In this document: in pieces, positions 1 through 6,847 of the stretch
Numbering within the stretch: position 1 is the first letter of the stretch
Layout of the letters: the number at the start of each line of letters is the position of its first letter
Source: an uncultured Prevotella sp.
GTDB lineage: Bacteria > Bacteroidota > Bacteroidia > Bacteroidales > Bacteroidaceae
Assembly (NCBI GenBank): GCA_905234355.1
Contig: CAJOHP010000092.1
Coordinates: forward strand, 2,281-11,082
Reading direction: 5' to 3'
DNA: 8,802 nt
The notes under the pieces: generated by a model
What the model saw: only the letters and a program-made list of their open reading frames with translations
What the model was told of the DNA's origin: nothing
Databases searched by the model: none
Made by a program: the position numbers and the translations under genes

Positions 1-805
1 CTACGAGCCACTGGAAGAGCGGCAGCTGGTCCTGCCCCATGCACTCGGGATGCCACTGCACGCCCACGACGGCCTTGTGCTCGCAGCTCTCGATGGCCTC
101 TATGGTGCCGTCGGGGGCGGTGGCCGCCACGCGGAAGTGGGGGCCGGGCTGGCCTACAGCCTGGTGGTGGAACGAGTTGACGGCCAGGGTGAGGGGGACG
201 GGAGCGGCGGGAGAACCGGTGGCAGCGGGAGTGGTGGTGGCGGGCGAACCGCCGCCCACAGCGGGGACGGGGTCAAAGATGGTGTGGAGGACGGTGCCGG
301 GCGCTATGTCCACGGTGTGTGTGGGCTCGGAGCGGCGTGCGTCCTGCGAGTGGCGTATGGTGGCTGTGGTGCTGATGTCTTGCTGCACAGTGCCGCCGAG
401 CGCCACGGCAAGCGTCTGTATGCCGCGGCAGATGCCGAGCATGGGCAGCTGCCGGTGGAAGGCCAGACGGGCCAGGAGCAGCTCGGGCAGGTCGCGCTCG
501 GCATTGATGGTGCCTAAGCGCGGCGAGGGCTGCTCGGCTAGGAAGAGCGGGTTGATGTCGGCGCCGCCGCTGAGCAGCAGCCCGTCGAGATGGTCGAGCG
601 TGGTGAGCAGCGTGGCCGTGTCGGCCAGGGGCGGTATGACGACGGGGGTGCCGCCGGCGGCCAGCACCTGCTTATAGTAGCCTTCGCCCAGCTTGGCCGT
701 AGCATCGCCGTAGTTGGCCGTGATGCCGATGACGGGACGACGCTCGGCGGCAGGATAGTGGGCGTAGACGCCGTCGAGCTGTTGAGGCAGGGAGAAGCGG
801 TTCAT
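1..805 (-). CDS. Class I glutamine amidotransferase / gamma-glutamyl-GABA hydrolase-like protein (peptidase C26), 3' end outside window
   Basis: Members of this family hydrolyse gamma-glutamyl amide bonds with a Cys-His-Glu triad; PuuD, which cleaves gamma-glutamyl-GABA, is the best-known relative, but the substrate here cannot be read from sequence. Reading leftwards from ATG at 805, 268 codons are visible without a stop. Residues 23-29 (RPVIGIT) are the usual first strand, 79-85 (SGGADIN) the oxyanion-side loop, 122-128 (MLGICRG) the nucleophile elbow with Cys126, and 249-254 (VQWHPE) supplies His252 and Glu254. A Pro/Ala/Thr/Gly-rich stretch at about 180-204 interrupts the domain just before the conserved VNSFHHQAV. 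There is no signal peptide, so it is probably cytoplasmic. Its ATG overlaps the TGA of the upstream lrp-type gene (ATGA, 802-805), suggesting translational coupling. The triad is complete at the edge; an additional C-terminal domain, which I recall in some Bacteroidales homologues, could follow but is not visible. Confidence 0.9.
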   Translation of the reverse strand, partial: MNRFSLPQQLDGVYAHYPAAERRPVIGITANYGDATAKLGEGYYKQVLAAGGTPVVIPPLADTATLLTTLDHLDGLLLSGGADINPLFLAEQPSPRLGTINAERDLPELLLARLAFHRQLPMLGICRGIQTLAVALGGTVQQDISTTATIRHSQDARRSEPTHTVDIAPGTVLHTIFDPVPAVGGGSPATTTPAATGSPAAPVPLTLAVNSFHHQAVGQPGPHFRVAATAPDGTIEAIESCEHKAVVGVQWHPECMGQDQLPLFQWLV

Positions 806-1284
806 TGGTTGTCGCCCTCCACATCGCTAAACACTACGGGTATCTCGCGCTTGATGTTCTGCTCGAGCGAGATGAGCGTCTCGGTGGCCGACACGCCCGG
901 TATCTCCTGCAGCTGGCCGTTGAGCAGGTTCATGAGCTGCTCGTTGTCGCGGGCATAGAGCTTGACGAGCATGGTGTAGGGGCCGGTAGTGAAGTGGCAC
1001 TCCACCACCTCGGGTATGTGGTCGAGACGCTTGACCACGTCCTTATACATCGACCCTTTCTCGAGCGTGATGCCCACGTAGGTGCATGTGCTATAGCCGA
1101 GCGACTTCGGGTTGACGTCGAAGCCACTGCCGGTGATCACTCCGTTGTCCATGAGCTTCTGCACGCGCTGGTGGATGGCAGCCCTGGAGACGTTGCACTC
1201 CATGGCCACATCTTTGAACGGCATGCGTGCGTTTTTCGACAAGATGCTGAGTATCTTCTTGTCCAGATTGTCTATCTTCTCCAT
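802..1284 (-). CDS. Lrp/AsnC family transcriptional regulator
   Basis: This is a 160-residue feast/famine-type regulator, normal length for the family. Residues 3-46 form the N-terminal winged helix-turn-helix (IDNLDKKIL opening, recognition helix near 32-44, NVSRAAIHQRVQKL). Residues 60-145 form the RAM ligand-binding domain (SLGYSTCTYVGI, HFTTGPYTMLVKLYA, IPGVSATETLISLE). Such proteins usually bind an amino acid and assemble into dimers to octamers on DNA. I chose the ATG at 1284: a longer frame could start at 1326, but that codon lies upstream of the predicted transcription start, and family members begin near MEKIDNLDKKIL. The gene has its own promoter at 1316-1347, framed by an 8-bp inverted repeat that could be an autoregulatory operator. 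Its TGA overlaps the start of the amidotransferase gene, which is the obvious first candidate target. The effector is unknown. Confidence 0.95.
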   Translation of the reverse strand: MEKIDNLDKKILSILSKNARMPFKDVAMECNVSRAAIHQRVQKLMDNGVITGSGFDVNPKSLGYSTCTYVGITLEKGSMYKDVVKRLDHIPEVVECHFTTGPYTMLVKLYARDNEQLMNLLNGQLQEIPGVSATETLISLEQNIKREIPVVFSDVEGDNQ

Positions 1285-1312
1285 GTAAAAATGATAATGC
1301 TTTACAATTTGA

Positions 1313-1356
1313 TAGCAAAAGTACACATTTTTCCCGAATGGTGCAACATTTTGCTA
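1313..1356. promoter_or_regulatory. 8-bp inverted repeat framing the lrp promoter, candidate operator
   Basis: TAGCAAAA at 1313-1320 and TTTTGCTA at 1349-1356 are perfect inverted copies with centres 36 bp apart. One arm overlaps the -7 element and the other lies just upstream of the -33 element. Lrp/AsnC genes are commonly autoregulated, so this is a plausible self-binding site. Arms this AT-rich can also arise by chance. Confidence 0.4.
1316..1347 (-). promoter_or_regulatory. Bacteroidetes-type promoter of the lrp-like gene
   Basis: On the minus strand a perfect -7 element TACTTTTG (1323 to 1316, consensus TAnnTTTG) follows a -33 core TTG (1346 to 1344) at a 20-bp spacing. Transcription should start near 1309, giving a leader of roughly 25 nt before the ATG at 1284. 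The consensus is established for the Bacteroidetes primary sigma factor; the assignment here is by inspection. Confidence 0.8.
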
Positions 1357-1358
1357 AC

Positions 1359-1400
1359 AAAAACGCTCCGAAAGGCATAATTTTGTATCCTTTCGGAGCG
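1359..1400 (-). terminator. Intrinsic terminator of the FKBP operon
   Basis: A perfect 12-bp inverted repeat (1364-1375 with 1389-1400, arm CGCTCCGAAAGG) encloses a 13-nt loop. In the minus direction it is followed at once by five Ts (1363 to 1359). It starts about 33 bp beyond the stop codon of the last FKBP gene and ends just before the lrp promoter, so it insulates the two units. Confidence 0.92.
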
Positions 1401-1432
1401 TGACGGTGTTTTTTCGTCGTGCTTGCAGCTGC

Positions 1433-2419
1433 TCACTTGCGCTTTTTGCCTTTCTTGACTGCGGGCTTGGCCTTTGGCGCAGGTGTGGCGGCGGGCTGTG
1501 CCTCGGCGGGCTTGTCTATGCCGACGAGCTCCACGTCGAAGATGAGTGCCGAGAAGGGCTTGATGTTGCCCATGTCGCGCTCACCGTATGCCAGCTCGTA
1601 GGGTATGTAGAGCTGCCACTTCGAGCCTACGGGCATCATGGTGAGTGCCTCGGTCCATCCCTTGATGACCTGGTCGGCACGGAAGGAGAGCGGCTTGTCG
1701 CCGTGCTTCCTCGAGGCATCGAAGACGGTGCCGTCGACGAGTCGGCCCTCGTAGTTGACGAGCACCTTGTCGGTCCTCTGCGGCACCTCGCCGTTGCCCT
1801 GGACGAGCACCTTATACATCAGTCCGCTCTCTGTGCGGATGATGGAGTCGTTGCTGCGCAGAGACTCGAGATAGCGTCGTCCGGCCTCGCGGTTGGGGCC
1901 GTAGAGGCGCTCCTCCTTCTGTGTCTTGTTCCACTGCTGCTTCTGCTTGTAGAGGGTCTGTGCCTGCTGGCTGGTCATCACGCTGTTGTCGCCCGAGAGC
2001 TCGTCGGTGAAGGCACGGAAGAGCAGGTCGGGCACGATGGTGTCGGGGGTCTCGGTGAACTCCTGCTTCATGCGCGGGAGCATGCCCTGCCTGACCTGCT
2101 CGGCTATCTGCATGCCGGTGACGCGTGCCTTCTGCCGGGGGTCGTCCTTGAGGCTGAGCACCTCGCGGAATCCGGCCACAAAGTCGGCCATGTAGGCCGT
2201 GTCGACACCCTGCTGGCGAAGGAATCCGTAGAGTCCCTCGGTGATGTACTTACCAGCGGCGTAGCTGGTCGAGTCGGAGCCGTTGAGCAGCTTCACGGGC
2301 TGCAGCACGACGGCCGTCTTGTCCTCCTTCTTCTTCTTGTCCTTCTTGCCGGCTGTGGCCGTGGTAAAAGAAGCACTCGCCACGATGGCGAGTGCTATGG
2401 TCAGAATGGTCTTCTTCAT
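1433..2419 (-). CDS. FKBP-type peptidyl-prolyl cis-trans isomerase, secreted (periplasmic), Mip/FkpA-like
   Basis: The protein has 328 residues. Residues 1-23 look like a Sec signal peptide (MKKTILTIALAIVASASF, then A-T-A before Gly24); there is no lipobox, so the mature protein should be periplasmic. A lysine-rich stretch (25-31) follows. Residues about 45-190 form a helical FKBP_N-type dimerisation region, and about 195-300 the FKBP fold. Residues matching the FKBP12 active site are present: Tyr223, Phe233-Asp234, Val251-Ile252, Trp255, Tyr278 and Phe294, so activity is expected. The tail (about 304-328) is rich in Ala, Pro and Lys and ends KKGKKRK. It is the last gene of a three-FKBP operon, 10 bp after the lipoprotein FKBP, and is followed by a strong terminator. 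FkpA/Mip relatives act as folding catalysts and chaperones; the clients are unknown. Confidence 0.93.
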   Translation of the reverse strand: MKKTILTIALAIVASASFTTATAGKKDKKKKEDKTAVVLQPVKLLNGSDSTSYAAGKYITEGLYGFLRQQGVDTAYMADFVAGFREVLSLKDDPRQKARVTGMQIAEQVRQGMLPRMKQEFTETPDTIVPDLLFRAFTDELSGDNSVMTSQQAQTLYKQKQQWNKTQKEERLYGPNREAGRRYLESLRSNDSIIRTESGLMYKVLVQGNGEVPQRTDKVLVNYEGRLVDGTVFDASRKHGDKPLSFRADQVIKGWTEALTMMPVGSKWQLYIPYELAYGERDMGNIKPFSALIFDVELVGIDKPAEAQPAATPAPKAKPAVKKGKKRK

Positions 2420-2429
2420 GTGTCTGCGA

Positions 2430-3299
2430 TTATTTCACCTCGAGAAGTTCAATCTTGAAGATAAGCATGGAGAAGGGCTTGATCTGCGGCTGCTCGCGCT
2501 CGCCATAGGCCAGGTCCTGGGGAATATAGACCTCCCAGGTGGATCCGGCAGGCATGTGTACGAGTGCGTCGGTCCATCCCTTGATGACCTGGTTGGCACG
2601 CAGGTCGATGGGGTTGCCGCGCTTGTAGCTCGAGTCGAAGACGGTGCCGTCGAGCGTGCGGCCCTCGTAGTTGACCTTCACCATCGAGGTGTCGGCAGGA
2701 ATTTTGCCGTTGCCCTCCTTGATGACCTTATACTGCACGCCGCTGGGCAGGGTCTTCACGCCCTCCTTGGTCTTGTTTTCGGCCAGGAACTTCTCGCCGG
2801 CCTTCTTGTTCTCGCCGTAGGTCTGCTCGAGCTCGCGCTCCTTGATGGTCTTCATGAGACGCTGTGTGGTCTGCTGGGCCTGCTCGTCGGTCATGAGACC
2901 CTGCTTGCCAGTGGTGCCGCTGACGAATCCGGCCATGAAGTTCTTCAGCGAGATGGTCTTGGTGGAGTCGTCGCCGAAGAGCTCGTGGTTGATGCCCTTC
3001 ATCATCTGGTTGCTGATCTGCTGGCCTATCTGTATGCCGGCATAGTAGGCAGCCTTCTTCTTGTTATCGCCGGCGTTGGCGCCTTCGTTGAGGCCGCGGA
3101 TGAACTCGCCGATGTAGGCGGTGTCGACACCCATGCGGTCAACGAGGTATTCGCGCAGACCCTGTGTCTGTGCCATGCCGATAGCGTAGCTGAGCGTGTC
3201 GACGTCGCTGCGCAGGTCGGCCTTCGGTGTGCCGTTGCCACACGATGTCATGGTGGCAGCTGCAATGGCCATAGCGGCCATGAAAGTCAGTTTTTTCAT
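2430..3299 (-). CDS. FKBP-type peptidyl-prolyl cis-trans isomerase, predicted lipoprotein
   Basis: The protein has 289 residues. A short hydrophobic signal ends in MTSC with Cys20 as the predicted lipidation site, so it is probably membrane-anchored facing the periplasm or cell surface. Residues about 34-175 form the helical FKBP_N dimerisation region (DTLSYAIGMAQTQG opening) and about 183-288 the FKBP domain. Active-site equivalents Tyr211, Phe221-Asp222, Val238-Ile239, Trp242, Tyr265 and Phe281 are all present. The start is supported by the signal sequence and by an A-rich leader immediately upstream, typical of Bacteroidetes initiation. It lies 73 bp after the cytoplasmic FKBP and 10 bp before the periplasmic one. 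It resembles the downstream paralogue also at DNA level, including an identical 25-bp stretch, so the pair probably arose by duplication. No separate promoter was seen in the 73-bp gap. Confidence 0.93.
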   Translation of the reverse strand: MKKLTFMAAMAIAAATMTSCGNGTPKADLRSDVDTLSYAIGMAQTQGLREYLVDRMGVDTAYIGEFIRGLNEGANAGDNKKKAAYYAGIQIGQQISNQMMKGINHELFGDDSTKTISLKNFMAGFVSGTTGKQGLMTDEQAQQTTQRLMKTIKERELEQTYGENKKAGEKFLAENKTKEGVKTLPSGVQYKVIKEGNGKIPADTSMVKVNYEGRTLDGTVFDSSYKRGNPIDLRANQVIKGWTDALVHMPAGSTWEVYIPQDLAYGEREQPQIKPFSMLIFKIELLEVK

Positions 3300-3372
3300 T
3301 GTTTTTTATTATTTTGGGGTTATTTTTTCTTGGGCAAGTAGGGCTCATGGGCCTTATAGGCCACATAGGCAG

Positions 3373-3981
3373 CTATACCACCTCGATGAGCTCCACGTCG
3401 AAGATGAGGGCGGCATAGGGCGGAATGAGCTGGCCGGCGCCACCCTCGCCATAGGCCAGGCGATAGGGAATGAAGAAGCGATACTTGGCGCCCTCCTGCA
3501 TGAGCTGCAGTCCCTCGGTCCATCCGGCGATGACCTGCTGCAGACCGAAGGTGGCGGGCTCGCCGCGCTGCACGCTCGAGTCGAAGACGGTGCCGTCGAT
3601 GAGGAATCCCTCGTAGTGGCACTTCACCTGGTCCTTTGCCGTGGGGCGCTTGCCGTTGCCCTCTCGCAGCACCTGATACTGCAGTCCGCTGGGCAGGGTG
3701 ACCACGTCGGCCTTCTTGGCATTTTCTGCCAGGTACTTCTCGCCCTGCTCACGGGCCGCCTTGCCCTTCTCGGCACGCTCGGCCTGCAGGCGGGCCTCCT
3801 GCTGCTGGAAGTACTGCTGCACTATCTGCTGTGCCTCGCGATGGCTCACCTTCAGCTCACTGCCGGCAAGCACGTCTTTGACAGACTGTGCAAAGTCGTC
3901 TGCGTTAAAGTCTGCTCCGACACCCATCTGTGCCAGCTGTTGTCCGATGCCCAGTCCAAGGGCGTAGCTCAGTTTATCCAT
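3373..3981 (-). CDS. fklB: FKBP-type peptidyl-prolyl cis-trans isomerase, cytoplasmic, FklB-like
   Basis: The protein has 202 residues, close to E. coli FklB. It begins directly with the FKBP_N motif (MDKLSYALGLGIGQQL) and has no signal peptide, so it is expected in the cytoplasm. Residues 1-90 are helical, with a Gln/Glu-rich stretch at 51-75 that probably forms the dimer helix. Residues 95-202 are the FKBP domain, with Tyr123, Phe133-Asp134, Val150-Ile151, Trp154, Tyr177 and Phe194 matching the FKBP12 active site. It is first in the FKBP operon, with its own promoter upstream (4025-4032). Immediately after the TAG, another frame continues for 16 sense codons to a TAA with an ordinary-looking composition, so a lost C-terminal extension is possible. 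The symbol is by family resemblance, since three paralogues stand side by side. Confidence 0.93.
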   Translation of the reverse strand: MDKLSYALGLGIGQQLAQMGVGADFNADDFAQSVKDVLAGSELKVSHREAQQIVQQYFQQQEARLQAERAEKGKAAREQGEKYLAENAKKADVVTLPSGLQYQVLREGNGKRPTAKDQVKCHYEGFLIDGTVFDSSVQRGEPATFGLQQVIAGWTEGLQLMQEGAKYRFFIPYRLAYGEGGAGQLIPPYAALIFDVELIEVV

Positions 3982-4024
3982 GCTTTCTATATAAATAAAA
4001 GATGTGTATCGTAGAAAAATCGTG

Positions 4025-4054
4025 CAAAGTTACGCATTTTCTTCGAAGAAACTT
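4025..4054 (-). promoter_or_regulatory. Bacteroidetes-type promoter of the FKBP operon
   Basis: A perfect minus-strand -7 element TAACTTTG occupies 4032 to 4025. The expected -33 position, about 20 bp upstream near 4053, has no clean TTTG and coincides with palindromic sequence. The transcript would start near 4018, giving a leader of about 37 nt before the ATG at 3981. A weak -33 is compatible with activation or repression through the palindromes. Confidence 0.7.
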
Positions 4055-4069
4055 CGCTATTTCGCGAAA
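4038..4069. promoter_or_regulatory. Paired palindromes between divergent promoters, candidate operators
   Basis: TTTCTTCGAAGAAA (4038-4051) is a perfect 14-bp palindrome and TTTCGCGAAA (4060-4069) a perfect 10-bp one. Their centres (4044.5 and 4064.5) are exactly 20 bp apart, about two helical turns, and both have TTTC...GAAA ends. They cover the -33 regions of both divergent promoters. Binding by a dimeric regulator is inference; no family is indicated. Confidence 0.5.
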
Positions 4070-4083
4070 AATCACTATTTTTG
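4053..4083 (+). promoter_or_regulatory. Bacteroidetes-type promoter of the sirtuin gene
   Basis: A -7 element TATTTTTG (4076-4083) fits TAnnTTTG. A TTCG at 4053-4056 matches three of four -33 consensus bases at a 19-bp spacing. Transcription would start near 4090, leaving a leader of under 20 nt before the ATG at 4108. Confidence 0.65.
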
Positions 4084-4107
4084 TAGAGTTTTAATACTTA
4101 TTGCCTT

Positions 4108-4812
4108 ATGAAGAAGATAGTAATACTGACCGGCGCAGGCATGTCGGTGGAGAGCGGGCTGAAGACTTTCCGCGATGCCGACGGTCTTTGGGAGGAGTAT
4201 CCCGTGTCTCAGGTAGCCACCCATGAGGGCTGGGAAGCCGACCCTACGTTAGTGACCAACTTCTACAACATGCTGCGGCGCAAGTGCTGGGGCGTGCAGC
4301 CCAACGAGGGTCACCGTCTGGTGGCCGAGCTGGAGCAGTACTACGACGTGACAGTGGTGACGCAGAATGTGGACAACCTGCACGAGCAGGCCGGTTCGTC
4401 GCATGTCATCCACCTGCACGGTGAGCTGATGAAGGTGTGCTCGAGCCGCGATGTCGACGACCCGCGCTACATCCAGACGCTCACCCCCGACCACTGCGAG
4501 GTGGCTCCCGGGACGAAGGCGGGCGACGGTTCGCTGCTGCGTCCCTACATCGTGTTCTTCGGCGAGGCGGTGCCCAACATCAGCGTGGCGGCCGAAGAAG
4601 CACAGCAGGCCGACATCTTCATCATTATCGGCACGTCGCTGGCCGTCTATCCTGCGGCAGGACTGATACACTACGTGCGCCCGTCGGTGCCCGTCTACCT
4701 CATCGACCCCAACCCGGTGAGTGCCGGCAGCCGTGTCAGGCAGATACAGAAAGGAGCATCTGAAGGCATGCGCGAGCTGTTTGCCGAGCTCACGAAACAG
4801 GCTGTCCTATAG
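4108..4812 (+). CDS. cobB: Sir2-family NAD-dependent protein deacylase (sirtuin), CobB-like, lacking the zinc cysteines
   Basis: The 234-residue protein is a compact bacterial sirtuin, which removes acyl groups from lysines using NAD+ and releases nicotinamide and O-acyl-ADP-ribose. NAD-binding motifs are GAGMSVESGLKTFRD (9-23) and TQNVDNLHE (85-93); the catalytic histidine is His104 in HLHGEL; GTSLAVYPAAG (175-185) lines the cofactor pocket. Only three cysteines exist (60, 111, 130), so the usual CxxC...CxxC zinc site is absent, as I recall for other Bacteroidales sirtuins. The Tyr that reads acidic acyl groups in CobB has a counterpart in Tyr53, but the partner Arg (CobB Tyr-x-x-Arg) is replaced by Leu56, followed by Arg57-Arg58. 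Acyl preference is therefore uncertain. It is the only plus-strand gene, transcribed divergently from the FKBP operon and convergent with ispG. Confidence 0.93.
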   Translation: MKKIVILTGAGMSVESGLKTFRDADGLWEEYPVSQVATHEGWEADPTLVTNFYNMLRRKCWGVQPNEGHRLVAELEQYYDVTVVTQNVDNLHEQAGSSHVIHLHGELMKVCSSRDVDDPRYIQTLTPDHCEVAPGTKAGDGSLLRPYIVFFGEAVPNISVAAEEAQQADIFIIIGTSLAVYPAAGLIHYVRPSVPVYLIDPNPVSAGSRVRQIQKGASEGMRELFAELTKQAVL

Positions 4813-4820
4813 CAAGCAGA

Positions 4821-4869
4821 CGCCCCCCCGGCCTCGCCCCCCTGGAGGGGAGAGGTCGGGGGGGGGGCG
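4821..4869. repeat. GC-rich palindromic (REP-like) element in a convergent gap
   Basis: The 49-bp block folds almost end to end. CGCCCCCCC (4821-4829) pairs with GGGGGGGCG (4861-4869), GGCCTC (4830-4835) with GAGGTC (4852-4857, one G-T wobble) and CCCC (4837-4840) with GGGG (4847-4850); three Gs (4858-4860) bulge out. It sits 8 bp after the sirtuin stop and 23 bp before the ispG stop. It could attenuate both convergent transcripts, but neither side has a T-run, so it is not a canonical terminator. It resembles dispersed C/G-rich palindromes that I recall from Bacteroidales intergenic regions; copy number cannot be tested here. Confidence 0.65.
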
Positions 4870-4892
4870 TGCGACGGCTCATACATGAGACG

Positions 4893-6284
<1,392 letters not shown>

Positions 6285-6293
6285 CGGCAGCTT

Positions 6294-6800
6294 TTAGTTG
6301 GTCTTATACTGATACTTCACGTCGGCCAACTCGCGGTTGGCCTTCTCTATCTTCTCCTTCAGTCCGCTCTTGTACTGCTCCAGCCGCTGTGCGAGGGCCT
6401 CGTCGCTGAGTGCGAGCATCTGCACGGCGAGTATGGCTGCGTTCTGTGCGCCATTGACGCCTGTGGTGGCCACGGGAATGCCCGGCGGCATCTGTACGAT
6501 GCTCAGCAGGGCGTCGAGCCCGTCGAGCATGCCCTTGATGGGCACGCCGATGACGGGCAGGGTGGTCGAGGCGGCAATGACGCCCGGCAGGGCGGCGGCC
6601 ATGCCGGCACCGGCAATGATGACGCGCAGTCCGCGGTCCTTGGCCGTGCGTGCAAACTGCTCCACGGCATCGGGTGTGCGGTGGGCAGAGAGGGCGTTGA
6701 ATTCAAACGGCACCTGCAGCTCGTCGAGCAGCTTGCAGGCTTTCTCCATGACGGGCAGGTCGCTGGTGCTGCCCATGATGATACTTACTATAGGGTTCAT
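6294..6800 (-). CDS. purE: 5-(carboxyamino)imidazole ribonucleotide mutase PurE (class I)
   Basis: PurE interconverts N5-CAIR and CAIR in de novo purine biosynthesis. The 168-residue protein has the expected length and motifs: GSTSDLPVM (10-18) for phosphate binding, SAHRTP (38-43) with the catalytic His40, GAGMAAALPG (64-73), and VPIKGMLDGLDALLSIVQMP (86-105) forming the rest of the active site. It has no fused PurK domain; purK is not in the window. It lies 47 bp after the PAP2-like gene and 9 bp before ispG, in the same direction. No promoter matching TAnnTTTG was found in the 47-bp gap, so it is probably transcribed from upstream. Confidence 0.97.
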   Translation of the reverse strand: MNPIVSIIMGSTSDLPVMEKACKLLDELQVPFEFNALSAHRTPDAVEQFARTAKDRGLRVIIAGAGMAAALPGVIAASTTLPVIGVPIKGMLDGLDALLSIVQMPPGIPVATTGVNGAQNAAILAVQMLALSDEALAQRLEQYKSGLKEKIEKANRELADVKYQYKTN

Positions 6801-6847
6801 ATTGTGTTTTTGGTTTGTTAGTCCATTATTACGTCATGGCGCATTGC

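Noticed and set aside
39..958. Plus-strand open frames over the amidotransferase and lrp genes
   Set aside because: The minus strand encodes complete catalytic and HTH motifs; the plus frames show no family features.
1284..1326. Upstream alternative start (1326) for the lrp-like gene
   Set aside because: The codon lies upstream of the predicted transcription start and overlaps the promoter; family members start at the internal Met.
3350..3362. Small hairpin GGCCT-TAT-AGGCC between fklB and the lipoprotein FKBP gene
   Set aside because: The stem is only 5 bp with no T-run following on the minus strand, so it is not a credible terminator; no internal promoter was seen either.
1400..4014. Long plus-strand open frames opposite the three FKBP genes (for example 1400-2458, 2283-3341 and 3196-4014)
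   Set aside because: They mirror GC-rich minus-strand genes with clear homology, are Leu/Val/Gly/His-rich without recognisable domains, overlap each other, and one starts at the terminator; they are composition shadows.
6801..6847. Possible promoter in the gap upstream of purE
   Set aside because: No TAnnTTTG element or sigma-54 -24/-12 pair could be found on the minus strand, so co-transcription from upstream is the simpler reading.
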